DNA from: a virus
Length of the DNA stretch: 64,000 nt
Virus record (IMG/VR): IMGVR_UViG_3300032116_000089
Coordinates: 1-64,000 of that record
Strand: one strand, 5' to 3'
Part shown: piece by piece, positions 38,255 through 46,812 of the stretch
How positions within the stretch are numbered: the stretch's first letter is position 1
How the letters are laid out: every line of letters begins with the position of its first letter
Notes under the pieces: generated by a model
Seen by the model: the letters and a program-made list of their open reading frames with translations, nothing else
Told to the model about the DNA's origin: nothing
Database searches by the model: none
Position numbers and translations under genes: made by a program

Positions 38255-38883
38255 TATGCACCTAAGACTTTCTTAAATATTTTGGTGATATCTTGTTCTT
38301 GTTCGGTTCCAATAAATGCTCTTGTAATAAAATTATTGTCTTTTGTTCCAGAGTATTGTGGCGGAACTCTAAATCCTTTGCCGGGAACCATGTTGCCTAA
38401 TCCCGTTCTGCCTAGACCTGTTTTTGGATTATATTCATAACCAACTACTATTATTTCATCTCCACGTAATAACATCCATTCTAACCAGTGTAAATCTCCA
38501 CCAGAATATATAGTGTGTCCTTGTGGCAATGCTAATAAATTAGCAAAATCATTCTGTTGAATTTGAAGCTCAAAACCTCCACCGGTTAAGTTTTGGTTAT
38601 ATTTTTTAAAGGTGATTAATATTGAGCCAGATATGGCATTTATTATTGCATTGACTATATTGGATGGCGATGTGTTAAATCCAAATTCTCCGGTTAAGCT
38701 TCTAGATAATAAAGCTTGTATTTCTGGTTGATTGTTTATCCACTTTGGAATTAAAGATACAACACTGTTGATAATTTTAGATTGATTACTTGATAGAAGA
38801 TTATTTATTTGAGTAGATATAGCTTGATTTATCTTTTTTTCTATTTCTTGTTCGGATTCAAGAAGTTTTAACGAGATACTCAT
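38254..38883 (-). CDS. Neck/minor structural protein (gp10-like by context)
   Basis: 209 residues from ATG 38883, which has GGAG six nt upstream and overlaps the previous stop (ATGA); an in-frame start six codons earlier is not preferred. The N-terminal half is helical (residues 1-60), and the C-terminal half has GGDLHWLEWMLLRGDEIIVV (about residues 130-150) and KGFRVPPQYSGTKDNNF. The layout resembles phage HK97-gp10-type neck or tail-completion proteins. It sits in the neck-gene cluster between the connector region and the tail-tube candidate. The assignment is by position and composition. Confidence 0.5.
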   Translation of the reverse strand: MSISLKLLESEQEIEKKINQAISTQINNLLSSNQSKIINSVVSLIPKWINNQPEIQALLSRSLTGEFGFNTSPSNIVNAIINAISGSILITFKKYNQNLTGGGFELQIQQNDFANLLALPQGHTIYSGGDLHWLEWMLLRGDEIIVVGYEYNPKTGLGRTGLGNMVPGKGFRVPPQYSGTKDNNFITRAFIGTEQEQDITKIFKKVLGA

Positions 38884-39359
38884 ATTCTTCTCCATAGACA
38901 AGAAAAATATCTTATCTGTCGTAATCCCATTGGATTATGCTCACCAATTCGCTCAAACCTCATTTCTTTGATATCTTTGATATTATTATGTACTATTAGC
39001 GCCTTAGATTTTAGTATAATAGGTAAATCAGTCATCATACCAATTGTTTGAATAACGTTGTCTGGAACTTGTACAGATGCGACATTGATAAATTCTTTAG
39101 GATTCCAATACACTTTTAATCTAATATCTTGAAGCACTTCTACTTCTTTAATAATTTTGTTGCTTCTCTCGTAATCACCCTTACGATTAATGTGGGCATT
39201 TATAGAGTTTCTTTCTGGAATATTATTATTTGGCACGTATACTATTTCTTCAACAGTGTCTGTCAATACTAATTGGCAATCAACTCCAAAAATGTCGAAG
39301 GTGGAATCTATAACATCAAAATATTTGTCGAAGACACTTTCTGGTACATTGACGGGCAT
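38880..39359 (-). CDS. Neck/head-tail joining protein, unknown family
   Basis: 159 residues. The N-terminal stretch (FDKYFDVIDSTFDIFGVDCQ) and a C-terminal block (NPMGLRQIRYFSCLWRRI) enclose a beta-rich region with VLQDIRLKVYWNPKEFIN. The sequence is consistent with a small head-tail joining or stopper protein encoded after the connector. Translationally coupled (ATGA) to the next gene. No family is named. Confidence 0.5.
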   Translation of the reverse strand: MPVNVPESVFDKYFDVIDSTFDIFGVDCQLVLTDTVEEIVYVPNNNIPERNSINAHINRKGDYERSNKIIKEVEVLQDIRLKVYWNPKEFINVASVQVPDNVIQTIGMMTDLPIILKSKALIVHNNIKDIKEMRFERIGEHNPMGLRQIRYFSCLWRRI

Positions 39360-39366
39360 TTTACAC

Positions 39367-39882
39367 CTATATAGTAATATCTATAGATGCTAGCTCTTCT
39401 GATGAAGTGGCTGCATTTATTGACTGTTTTATGGAAGCATAAGAATTGCTTAATATTGAGCGAGCTTGACCATATTGCAACATAAGTAAAGTAAGATCTT
39501 GTAGATTCATAGAATGTGATTGACCCTCTTTGTCTACAATTGTTGCTAGATCATTTATTCCAATATTATTAGCTTCTTTAGCTAAAGTGAATGCCCCATT
39601 AAGTAAGGTAATATCAGAAACATCTATGCCTAAACTATAACCAGAAGGTGTCTCCCAGCCATCTTTGACTTTTTCTTTCCATACGTTATCAAGAATTTGC
39701 ATTTTTTGAATTTTAAGTTTTTGCAGAGGCCATGCGTTCAAAATAGTATTTATTTCTTCAATTTGAGATAATGAAGGTTGATTGTCTTCATAATATTGAA
39801 TATTCACAGATCCATCCGAAGATTCGGAAAGAGTTTTAACCATAATAATAGGTAACAAATCTCTATACAAATGATTTAACAT
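39367..39882 (-). CDS. DUF4376-like tail-fibre assembly-type protein
   Basis: 171 residues, overlapping the end of the preceding fibre gene by 7 nt. Residues about 70-165 resemble the DUF4376 pattern: a helix, then VDKEGQSHSMNLQDLTLLML and YGQARSILSNSYASIKQSIN. DUF4376-type proteins are encoded beside tail fibres and are implicated in fibre assembly or as fibre-associated proteins. Being coupled to the 608-residue fibre fits this. Function of the family is not well established. Confidence 0.6.
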   Translation of the reverse strand: MLNHLYRDLLPIIMVKTLSESSDGSVNIQYYEDNQPSLSQIEEINTILNAWPLQKLKIQKMQILDNVWKEKVKDGWETPSGYSLGIDVSDITLLNGAFTLAKEANNIGINDLATIVDKEGQSHSMNLQDLTLLMLQYGQARSILSNSYASIKQSINAATSSEELASIDITI

Positions 39883-41702
39883 AAATAGGTTCCCATTATT
39901 CCATATTGTCCACTTACTGCTATATTCTCTGGTCCATATTTTTCATTGTTGACGATGGGCAGATTAGTAGTGTTATTACGAACTTTTTGTATTCCAGTAT
40001 ATTGTTGTATATTAGCTGGAATAGAAATAAAAGATGATATTAAACAAGTGCTAACATAATCATTGGCATCTCCACCGATATGATTATAGTTACTAATCAA
40101 AAAGTTACTACCGTTAAACCCATTTTCTAAAATAGAATTTATACCAAGAGCATAACTATTGTTAGAACCATTTAGAGTAACAGATAACTTAATATCCACA
40201 TTACATATTGAGTCAGTACCATTGATGACTAAAATTGGATCAATAAAGGTAGACGTAATTGGCGACCAACCTGTAGATGAAGTAACCCAATATGAACCCT
40301 TAACCAAAGACTTTAGAGGTTTGGAAATGCGATTATACTGATTAAATATAAGGCGTTGTTTGTATGTGTCCATAAATATATTAGATGAACCGGTATAAAT
40401 AGTTCCTAAATATTTTTTGGTATTGTCGGATAACATGATATAAATGCCATCAAATTTTGATATTTCTTCTATTCTGAATGAAGATGTTTTAGTGTTGTAA
40501 AACGGATCTTCAGAATCTTGCCAAGATGGTTCCCACATTTCCCACGGAACAACATCAAAGCTCAAAATATCATTATTCAAGTATCCAAATACATCATATA
40601 AAGTATTTGATGACAATGAAGAAAAAGTAGCGACGATCCTATTGTTGAAACTAGTTTTTACCCAAATATTTCCATCATATAAAGAAATTGAATTGCCGTT
40701 ATATGGAGAATAGTACAGAGTTACTCCAGAGCAATTTAAACAAGATGGATCACCTGAGCTTAATGTTAATCTACCATTAGATATATTGCTATTTATATCT
40801 GTAGAAGTAACTATATTATCTATTTTATCATCTAAGTATCCAGAAATTGCTACAATTTTATTGTTTAAAATGCCAGATATTGCAGTCATAGTGCCAGATA
40901 TTGCAGTACCACCAGCCATATTAAAGTACAATGATGACAAATCTGGAATATCTTCTTTAACAAGATATCTAAACATTGGATAATCTGGAGAACACGGCGG
41001 TACACAACCTCCAGACGGACCAGCAAAAACAGTATTGGCATTTTGCTTCTTGAGTAAAATATTTTGGTTAACAATACCGCTAAGATCAAAAACCACAGAC
41101 GAGTTAATGTTGAGTTGATTTGGTTCAAAATGAACTAACTGCCTGCCACCAGAATATGAAGATATTCCATTATTACCAGATGGAAAATAAATACCAGAAT
41201 TTCCTATATGAATTCCAGATACTACAATATTAGAGTTAGGACTTAAACCTCCTATGTCTAAAGTGCCAGATGGAACGGCTCTATTAATGCCTAATCTGCC
41301 ATTTGTAGAATCAAATACAATTTTATCGCTATATGACAGAGAGTTAGATGAGTTCCATATAGCCAATCCGCTGCTATTTGGAATAGGTTGAGTTCCAGAT
41401 GTATTGAATACAGAATTTGTAGCTGGATAAGTTACATATACTTCTTTAAGACCTTCTATAAAGTTTACTAATTGATTGGAATTAGTAGTTTTAAATGGGA
41501 ATCTTTTTATTTGATTAGAAGAGAGATATAGGCCAGAACCAATTTCATAATTAGTTCCATCTGTTACCGCATAGAATAAAGCATCATCACTAGAATATGA
41601 TGATGAAAAAGATGAAAATCCATTAACTGCACCGGACAAAACAAGATTGCCCGTGCCAATAGTATATGATATTTCTTTTACTCGATCATATAGCTTAATC
41701 AT
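39876..41702 (-). CDS. Tail fibre protein
   Basis: 608 residues. The N-terminal 95 residues (KLYDRVKEISYTIGTGNLVL, then FYAVTDGTNYEIGSGLYLSS and VYVTYPATNS) match a conserved N-terminal domain of many phage tail fibres: a D-R-V-K-E segment, a G-T-G strand, a W/Y-E-x-G-x-G motif and an aromatic end. This domain attaches the fibre to the virion. Residues about 110-250 have fibre repeats (GRLGINRAVPSGTLDI and SGIYFPSGNNG), and the C-terminal part is a beta-rich tip with GVTLYYSPYNGNSISLYDG. The ribosome site is weak. It is followed by the DUF4376-like gene. Confidence 0.8.
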   Translation of the reverse strand: MIKLYDRVKEISYTIGTGNLVLSGAVNGFSSFSSSYSSDDALFYAVTDGTNYEIGSGLYLSSNQIKRFPFKTTNSNQLVNFIEGLKEVYVTYPATNSVFNTSGTQPIPNSSGLAIWNSSNSLSYSDKIVFDSTNGRLGINRAVPSGTLDIGGLSPNSNIVVSGIHIGNSGIYFPSGNNGISSYSGGRQLVHFEPNQLNINSSVVFDLSGIVNQNILLKKQNANTVFAGPSGGCVPPCSPDYPMFRYLVKEDIPDLSSLYFNMAGGTAISGTMTAISGILNNKIVAISGYLDDKIDNIVTSTDINSNISNGRLTLSSGDPSCLNCSGVTLYYSPYNGNSISLYDGNIWVKTSFNNRIVATFSSLSSNTLYDVFGYLNNDILSFDVVPWEMWEPSWQDSEDPFYNTKTSSFRIEEISKFDGIYIMLSDNTKKYLGTIYTGSSNIFMDTYKQRLIFNQYNRISKPLKSLVKGSYWVTSSTGWSPITSTFIDPILVINGTDSICNVDIKLSVTLNGSNNSYALGINSILENGFNGSNFLISNYNHIGGDANDYVSTCLISSFISIPANIQQYTGIQKVRNNTTNLPIVNNEKYGPENIAVSGQYGIMGTYLC

Positions 41703-41708
41703 ATTCTA

Positions 41709-42674
41709 TCAAGCCGTATATGTTGGATTAATAGTTACAGTAGTAAGTCCACTGCCTCCCGGTTCGGTTCCAAATACAACTAAATCATTTACTATAGCGT
41801 CTAAGTAATATCCACCAGCACCAGCTTCTTCTGGCTTGCCCATGACCACAAAGCTTACAGAACGTAATTTTTGAGCATCATCACCAACTCTGTATGATAA
41901 AGCCACTGTATTCTCGCTGAAATCTTCTCTACTAGAAGCTGTTACTCTACCGTTACTATGACCAACTGCTACATAGTTGTTATCTTTAAATATGCCAGAA
42001 TTAAAAATAATTGTAAACTTGCCAGTAGCTTCTTTTTTAATGCCAGAGACATTATATGAATCAAGTACTGATGGGCTACCATTACCGCCAATGCCGCTAC
42101 CTTGGAATCTTATCCAAGCCTTAGCAACTCCTCTGGCAGAATCTAGCTTTGATGTATCTTTTAGGAATGTAAAGTTTGTACCACTTCCAACATTAATAGT
42201 CTCTGAAGTATTTGTTAGCTTGCTAAATTGTAGACCTCTATAGCCATTGTTGCTAGTTGGATCACCTTGACCACTAGCATTGATCCAAAAAGTTGACATA
42301 CCAAGGCTTCCGGCCATTGATCTTGTTCCGCTAACTGGTAAATACTGAGTATGAGGATCTCCGGTATTCAAACCATCTAATTGATTATGTAATATACTGC
42401 CGGGACCGGGATATGGAACTCTTTGCATATCAGTTCCATTTGGAGCATTAGGGAACACTATGCCAGATTCTACATATAATATGCCACCTAATCTCACATG
42501 GTTAACAAATGGTGTTTCGGAATTAAAATTACCACTGGCTACAATTTGATTTATAGATTCAACAGTATCTATAATACTGCTTCTGACATCGGCGGCTGAA
42601 ATTTGTCCAGCGTTGTTGTCTGGTATGACACCGCTAATATATGAAATTAAACCACTCTTTGATCTAACAGTCAT
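41709..42674 (-). CDS. Tail fibre/adhesin protein with short N-terminal anchor
   Basis: 321 residues, GGAGG ribosome site. Residues about 8-45 (LISYISGVIPDNNAGQISAA, DVRSSIIDTVESINQIV) match the first 45 residues of the 1071-residue fibre upstream, so both appear to use one virion-attachment module. Then there is a shaft with HNQLDGLNTGDPHTQYLPVSG, a well-known phage-fibre segment, and a beta-rich C-terminal domain (KAWIRFQGSGIGGNGSPSVL and VALSYRVGDDAQKLRSVSFV). It is a short receptor-binding or accessory fibre. Confidence 0.75.
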   Translation of the reverse strand: MTVRSKSGLISYISGVIPDNNAGQISAADVRSSIIDTVESINQIVASGNFNSETPFVNHVRLGGILYVESGIVFPNAPNGTDMQRVPYPGPGSILHNQLDGLNTGDPHTQYLPVSGTRSMAGSLGMSTFWINASGQGDPTSNNGYRGLQFSKLTNTSETINVGSGTNFTFLKDTSKLDSARGVAKAWIRFQGSGIGGNGSPSVLDSYNVSGIKKEATGKFTIIFNSGIFKDNNYVAVGHSNGRVTASSREDFSENTVALSYRVGDDAQKLRSVSFVVMGKPEEAGAGGYYLDAIVNDLVVFGTEPGGSGLTTVTINPTYTA

Positions 42675-42686
42675 CTGAATCCTCCA

Positions 42687-43208
42687 TTAATATCTAAAAT
42701 AGCCGCCTCTGGAATCGTAATCACCGTGGGTTCTAACAACATAGTCACTGGCTGGACTATATGGGCCAAGAATAGCGTGTCCAACCATACTACCACCAGC
42801 ACGATAATCTAGTAGTAGTTTAGAGTATTTATCAGAGAGATCTTTGTACAGAACTGATAGGGTAGAGGCTACTCCCCTTAAGTCTATAGCAGATGGGCCA
42901 TCTTTGATTGATATTGCATTAGAAGCTTCAGTTTTTAATTCACTGCCGACTATGATGCAGGCAGTTTTTAATGCAGTTAAGTTGATAAAAGCATTATCTC
43001 TGGTATTACTATCAGTAGGATCTGGAGAAAGTTCACCATTGGCAATATCTATATCATATGAGTTTGTGAAATCAGTTTCTATTGATAGCATTTGTGCGCT
43101 AACTAGAATAGATGTTTCTATTCTATCATCAGAATACTTGTACTTTGCTTGGTCAAGATCATTTATTAAATGTCTAACCATTAATGGTATTTGACTGCGC
43201 CAAGACAT
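42687..43208 (-). CDS. Head-tail connector/adaptor protein
   Basis: 173 residues, GGGGAC ribosome site, late-promoter-like element 35 nt upstream. All-helical: VRHLINDLDQAKYKYSDDRI, TSILVSAQMLSIETDFTNSY, NAFINLTALKTACIIVGSEL and TLSVLYKDLSDKYSKLLLDY. The pattern is that of gp6-type connector or adaptor proteins encoded soon after the capsid gene: a first helix with D-D-x-x-E-x-x-I, a second with Q-x-x-x-x-E, and PDP followed by a long helix. It is the first neck gene after the inserted adhesin island. Confidence 0.65.
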   Translation of the reverse strand: MSWRSQIPLMVRHLINDLDQAKYKYSDDRIETSILVSAQMLSIETDFTNSYDIDIANGELSPDPTDSNTRDNAFINLTALKTACIIVGSELKTEASNAISIKDGPSAIDLRGVASTLSVLYKDLSDKYSKLLLDYRAGGSMVGHAILGPYSPASDYVVRTHGDYDSRGGYFRY

Positions 43209-43243
43209 AAAAAGTCCCCATTTTTGTTTTTAGGCTTCTCTAT

Positions 43244-43254
43244 GTAATATACAC
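43244..43254 (-). promoter_or_regulatory. Late-promoter-like element (copy 3)
   Basis: Minus strand GTGTATATTAC preceded by TTTTA, 35 nt before ATG 43208 of the connector gene. Same 11-mer as copy 1. Confidence 0.6.
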
Positions 43255-43259
43255 TAAAA

Positions 43260-43859
43260 CTACATAGTATCTAATTCTTCGTCATTTTCTGGAACTGGTT
43301 CATTTGCTAGTAATTTGCGGGATTTTTTAATAGCTCTATAAACTAACATTTTGCCAATTGCGTCCATAAATGGCAGACCTCTGCGCTTTGCTTCATCTCT
43401 AAGCCATCCAATAATTGTATCTATATTTTCTTCGCACCAATCATTTCCTTTTTCATTCATTTCTAAAGCGTGTCGCTTACAAGAGCAACTATCTGTCATT
43501 TGAATTCCGACAGACTTAATCATTTTTGATAGTATAGTACCGCAATGGTTGGGATTTTCCTCTAATGTTTTAGGATATAATGATCGTAAGTATTTGGCTG
43601 GATCATCACCAAATAACTGAGTAATTTTATTTTCTGCCTGAGATTTTGTCCAATCTCCAATTAAGTCATAGTCAGAACCATTCCAAATTGGTATATTTAT
43701 TTGTAGTCCAATTATTTGTGCTGACACAGATTTGGATTTTGGATTATCTATAAAAATAAACTCTAAGTTTTCTAAGATAACTGGATTTGGATTAACTACT
43801 TTTCCTGCGTTATCAGAATAAGGCGGTGGTTGAATTGTAATAGAATTTTTAAGTTTCAT
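43260..43859 (-). CDS. Cys-motif protein, unknown function
   Basis: 199 residues, AAAGGAAA ribosome site. A compact conserved-looking block runs from HCGTILSKMIKSVGIQMTDS through CSCKRHALEMNEKGNDWC to NIDTIIGWLRDEAKRRGLPF (about residues 104-165). C-x-C, M-N-x-x-G-x-x-W-C and W-L-x-x-E-A-x-x-R-G-x-P-F form a striking signature that could bind metal. I recall similar motifs in other phage or environmental proteins but cannot name a family. It lies between the mucin-like genes and the connector; assembly factor or virion component are equally possible. Confidence 0.55.
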   Translation of the reverse strand: MKLKNSITIQPPPYSDNAGKVVNPNPVILENLEFIFIDNPKSKSVSAQIIGLQINIPIWNGSDYDLIGDWTKSQAENKITQLFGDDPAKYLRSLYPKTLEENPNHCGTILSKMIKSVGIQMTDSCSCKRHALEMNEKGNDWCEENIDTIIGWLRDEAKRRGLPFMDAIGKMLVYRAIKKSRKLLANEPVPENDEELDTM

Positions 43860-43918
43860 ATTTATTTCCTTTCAATAATGAGATCGTTACATACTATAAT
43901 AGCTAGTGCAAGCACTTT

Positions 43919-45610
43919 TTAGCCAAATCGCACACAAAATGTCATAGTCTCTACAGCGCCTTCGTCACCGGGATTAGGCGGTGGAGGTGTAAAGTTAGGA
44001 TATGCACAATTACATCCAAAATCGCAGGAATCAACAAGCAAAAGCCATTCGTCTTGGCCATTCCATCCCCAAAGGCAATTTCCTCCTCCGCAAACACATA
44101 TGCCGCCCGTACACATATCATTTTCTTTGCAGCATGTCCCATTACAGCATGTTTCATCGGGATCGCAAAGATCTACACATCCAGCCGGTGTGCATACTTT
44201 ACACAGAGTTGGGTTACAGCAGATACCCTGACAGCATGGAGCAATTGGATCACATCTATCAACGCAATTATTGCCCATACAGTCTTCGCAAGCCATTTTA
44301 TTACATGGTGGATCACAGCCGGGTGGATTTGGTGATGGAGTAGGTGGCTCGCAAGCTGGACCAACGATTGCAGTTGGGCAACAAAGACCACCAACAGGAG
44401 TCCATCCCTGTGGACAGCACCCTATAGATGTAATTTCAAAACCAATCGGACAGTTTCCCGGAGGTAACGTTGTAGATGGATTTTCAGTAGTACTTGGAGT
44501 GGAAGTTGTAGATGATGGAGTTTGTGTAGTACTACTAGTTGGCTCAGTAGTCGGAACTGTAGTTGTCCCTGTTGTTGTGCTGCTAGTGCCTGTGGTTGAA
44601 GTTGAAGTTGAAGTTGAAGTTGAAGTGGATGTTGTAGTTGTAGTACTAGTTGTCGTTGTTGGTGGATCTATACAAGCAAACTCATCAAAAATATTTTCTG
44701 GACAACATTTAATCGCGCCGGTAGATGGATCTATTAATATATAAGATCCACAAGGGCAACAACTTTCACCCTGTATATGATCAATGAGACAATAATTTGC
44801 GCCATATACTATACATGGGTTGGGGGTTGTTGTAGTTGTAGTTGTGCTTGTAGATGTAGAGGTGCTTGTAGTTGTGGGTTCTACAGTTGTAGTTGTAGTT
44901 GTGGGTTCTACAGTTGTAGTTGTAGTTGTGCTTGTGGATGTAGAGGTGCTTGTTGACGTAGAAGTACTTGTTGACGTAGAAGTGCTGGTTGATGTTGAAG
45001 TGCTGGTTGATGTTGATGTGGAAGTAGTTGTTGGGATGAGCGTCGTAGTGCTGCTAGTTGTAGTGCTACTAGTTGTTGTACTACTAGTTGTTGTTGGGCA
45101 TGGAATATCAATAGTTATAGAATAAGGATTTAAACTAATTGATGGTGGGACTTCGCAACAAGTGCTATCAAAATCACATATACTAGTTATAGATACAAGT
45201 AATTTTTTGTTGAATAGATTTTTAGTGGAACTATTACAATCAAAAATTGGAATATTTATGTTATTGTCACCTATATTATTGACACTAATAAATCCAAGTA
45301 TGCTATCTGTCATATACTCGCTTACATACACTTGAATAGTATTGCTCAAAGTAACTGGATATAGATTTGCATTATCAATATTTTCTGCATACCAAAATAA
45401 TTCAAAGCCAGTAATAGTTATACTAGAGTCTACGACGCATTTTTGCGTGGTGGTTATTAATGATTCGCCATGCTGTATAAGTACTGATTTATCATGGACA
45501 AGCTTGAGATCAATACTACCACTTGTATGCAATACTCTTAGCCCAAGTCCACCATTTGTGTACTTGGTTCCTAATGGAAAATAGATCGATCCACAGTTAC
45601 ACGATGACAT
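43919..45610 (-). CDS. Mucin-like Thr/Ser-repeat, Cys-rich virion adhesin 1
   Basis: 563 residues. N-terminus MSSCNCGSIYFPLGTKYTNG leads a beta-rich domain of about 175 residues (for example VTLSNTIQVYVSEYMTD). Then come long Thr/Ser tracts (TTSSTTT and TSTSTST, about residues 180-270, with another near 320-390) broken by a Cys-rich insert (NYCLIDHIQGESCCPCGSY). The C-terminal third has many Cys with a repeated CVDxCDPxxxCCxGxCC pattern: CVDRCDPIAPCCQGICC and CVDLCDPDETCCNGTCC. The final stretch (NCLWGWNGQDEWLLLVDSC) is aromatic. Extracellular, disulfide-stabilised and possibly O-glycosylated adhesin is the inference. It pairs with the next gene, which shares the T/S linker. Confidence 0.7.
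   Translation of the reverse strand: MSSCNCGSIYFPLGTKYTNGGLGLRVLHTSGSIDLKLVHDKSVLIQHGESLITTTQKCVVDSSITITGFELFWYAENIDNANLYPVTLSNTIQVYVSEYMTDSILGFISVNNIGDNNINIPIFDCNSSTKNLFNKKLLVSITSICDFDSTCCEVPPSISLNPYSITIDIPCPTTTSSTTTSSTTTSSTTTLIPTTTSTSTSTSTSTSTSTSTSTSTSTSTSTSTSTSTTTTTTVEPTTTTTTVEPTTTSTSTSTSTTTTTTTPNPCIVYGANYCLIDHIQGESCCPCGSYILIDPSTGAIKCCPENIFDEFACIDPPTTTTSTTTTTSTSTSTSTSTSTTGTSSTTTGTTTVPTTEPTSSTTQTPSSTTSTPSTTENPSTTLPPGNCPIGFEITSIGCCPQGWTPVGGLCCPTAIVGPACEPPTPSPNPPGCDPPCNKMACEDCMGNNCVDRCDPIAPCCQGICCNPTLCKVCTPAGCVDLCDPDETCCNGTCCKENDMCTGGICVCGGGNCLWGWNGQDEWLLLVDSCDFGCNCAYPNFTPPPPNPGDEGAVETMTFCVRFG
44594..44623 (-). repeat. 6-bp tandem repeat in mucin-like gene
   Basis: Five direct copies of the plus-strand hexamer GTTGAA, encoding alternating Ser-Thr in the fibre reading frame. 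Hexamers are in-frame, so copy-number change would alter length without a frameshift. Adjacent 44820-45100 is a more degenerate Thr/Ser-codon tract. Confidence 0.8.
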
Positions 45611-45620
45611 TTATTGACTC

Positions 45621-46802
45621 TTAAGGATTTGGGGGTGGACAATCTAGAATATGCGCCGCTAAACAATCTGAATGACACTTATACTTATAAAGTCCGTCTT
45701 CCCAACAAGAATGACCATAATCTTCTATACATTGAGCATCTATTATTGGTTCTATAGAAGATGGTCTACAGGCATCACACTGGTATGCTGGAGAAGGACA
45801 TTGACAACATCCACATTCAGACGCATCTCCAGTAAACGTCCAGTATGGTGGCTGATCGCATCCACAGCTTTCATCTGGAGCATTCAGAATAAAATTTTCT
45901 ATGCATGATATGTTAAGACTTGCGTTCCACTTATTACCGCACGGAGAATTTGGAGCAGAAGGGTTACATGAAATAGAGCCAATAATTATATCTCCACATC
46001 CTAATGTTCCATTTATAGACCAAGTATTGTCTCCGCTCTTAGTAAAGCTAGCTGTGGCGTTCCTATCAGCACACTCTGAACCAAATCTAACTATACCATT
46101 ACCGTCCCAGTTGCAACAATTAGGATCTTGAGTAGTGCTTGTAGAAGTACTTGTCGAAGTCGAAGTACTTGTCGAAGTCGAAGTACTTGTCGAAGTCGAA
46201 GTACTTGTCGAAGTCGAAGTACTTGTCGAAGTCGAAGTACTTGTCGAAGTCGAAGTACTTGTCGAAGTCGAAGTACTTGTGCTAGTAGTAGTTATGCAAC
46301 TTGATTCTACAATTACTGTAAATTCATCAGTATCAATAGTATTTCCAGATAAGTTTTTAGTGAGTACATCTATAGTATACCAAATTATATTACTACTATT
46401 AAGCCAAGTCCAAGGATAAGCTGGTACATTAGTGTATGATGGGGCTTGTCCGTCGAACGGATTAGGTATTCCATACATGTTAAAATATAATCCACTACCG
46501 CTAATTTCAAACAATGGTCTAGACTTCAGTGCGAATTTTGAATCATCCAGTTCAATATAAAACGGTTCACATCCAGCTGATGACATTAGTATGTCAGCAA
46601 CTTTTATGAATAATGGATCTAGTGTTTTTACTGGTAGATTTAGTACATAAACAGACTTATTGTAAGGTGGGCATGGTGCATTTTCATCTGGCAATACAAA
46701 GTAATCGATATCATATGGATCAGCAGGAACCGCTGGTCCACGTTGATCATATTTGGAATATGGAGATGGTAGTTGTATGCACGGATAATTAGGCCGTCCC
46801 AT
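45621..46802 (-). CDS. Mucin-like Thr/Ser-repeat, Cys-rich virion adhesin 2
   Basis: 393 residues. The first 170 residues form a beta-rich domain (YFVLPDENAPCPPYNKSVYV; KSRPLFEISGSGLYFNMYGI), followed by a perfect Thr-Ser linker of roughly 50 residues encoded by an 18-bp tandem repeat. A Cys-rich C-terminal domain follows: DPNCCNWDGNGIVRFGSECA, CGCCQCPSPAYQCDACRPSS and GHSCWEDGLYKYKCHSDC. No recognised family. The layout (domain, Thr/Ser linker, disulfide-rich head) parallels the neighbour downstream. Both are probably virion surface proteins because of the operon; a host- or environment-binding role is inferred. Confidence 0.7.
   Translation of the reverse strand: MGRPNYPCIQLPSPYSKYDQRGPAVPADPYDIDYFVLPDENAPCPPYNKSVYVLNLPVKTLDPLFIKVADILMSSAGCEPFYIELDDSKFALKSRPLFEISGSGLYFNMYGIPNPFDGQAPSYTNVPAYPWTWLNSSNIIWYTIDVLTKNLSGNTIDTDEFTVIVESSCITTTSTSTSTSTSTSTSTSTSTSTSTSTSTSTSTSTSTSTSTSTSTSTSTSTSTTQDPNCCNWDGNGIVRFGSECADRNATASFTKSGDNTWSINGTLGCGDIIIGSISCNPSAPNSPCGNKWNASLNISCIENFILNAPDESCGCDQPPYWTFTGDASECGCCQCPSPAYQCDACRPSSIEPIIDAQCIEDYGHSCWEDGLYKYKCHSDCLAAHILDCPPPNP
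46144..46280 (-). repeat. 18-bp perfect tandem repeat (7.6 copies)
   Basis: Seven full and one partial copies of GAAGTACTTGTCGAAGTC (plus strand). It encodes TSTSTS on the minus strand in the adhesin frame. The copies are essentially identical, implying recent expansion. Being a multiple of three, unequal pairing would change linker length in frame. Confidence 0.95.
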
Positions 46803-46812
46803 AATCTATCCT

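Noticed and set aside
43885-43918. Hairpin GTGC-TT-GCAC with T-run near 43900
   Set aside because: Only four base pairs with a loop too small; not a convincing terminator on either strand.
44271-45125. Long plus-strand open frames opposite the Thr/Ser repeats (VEVEV-type proteins)
   Set aside because: They are the antisense of the Thr/Ser codons in the adhesin gene and contain only a repeated Val-Glu or Val-Asp pattern. No ribosome site or neighbour supports them.
46144-46280. CRISPR-like array
   Set aside because: The 18-bp units are contiguous with no spacers and read in frame as Thr-Ser; they are a coding tandem repeat.
46135-46419. Plus-strand open frame of LVEVEV repeats
   Set aside because: Antisense shadow of the 18-bp repeat.
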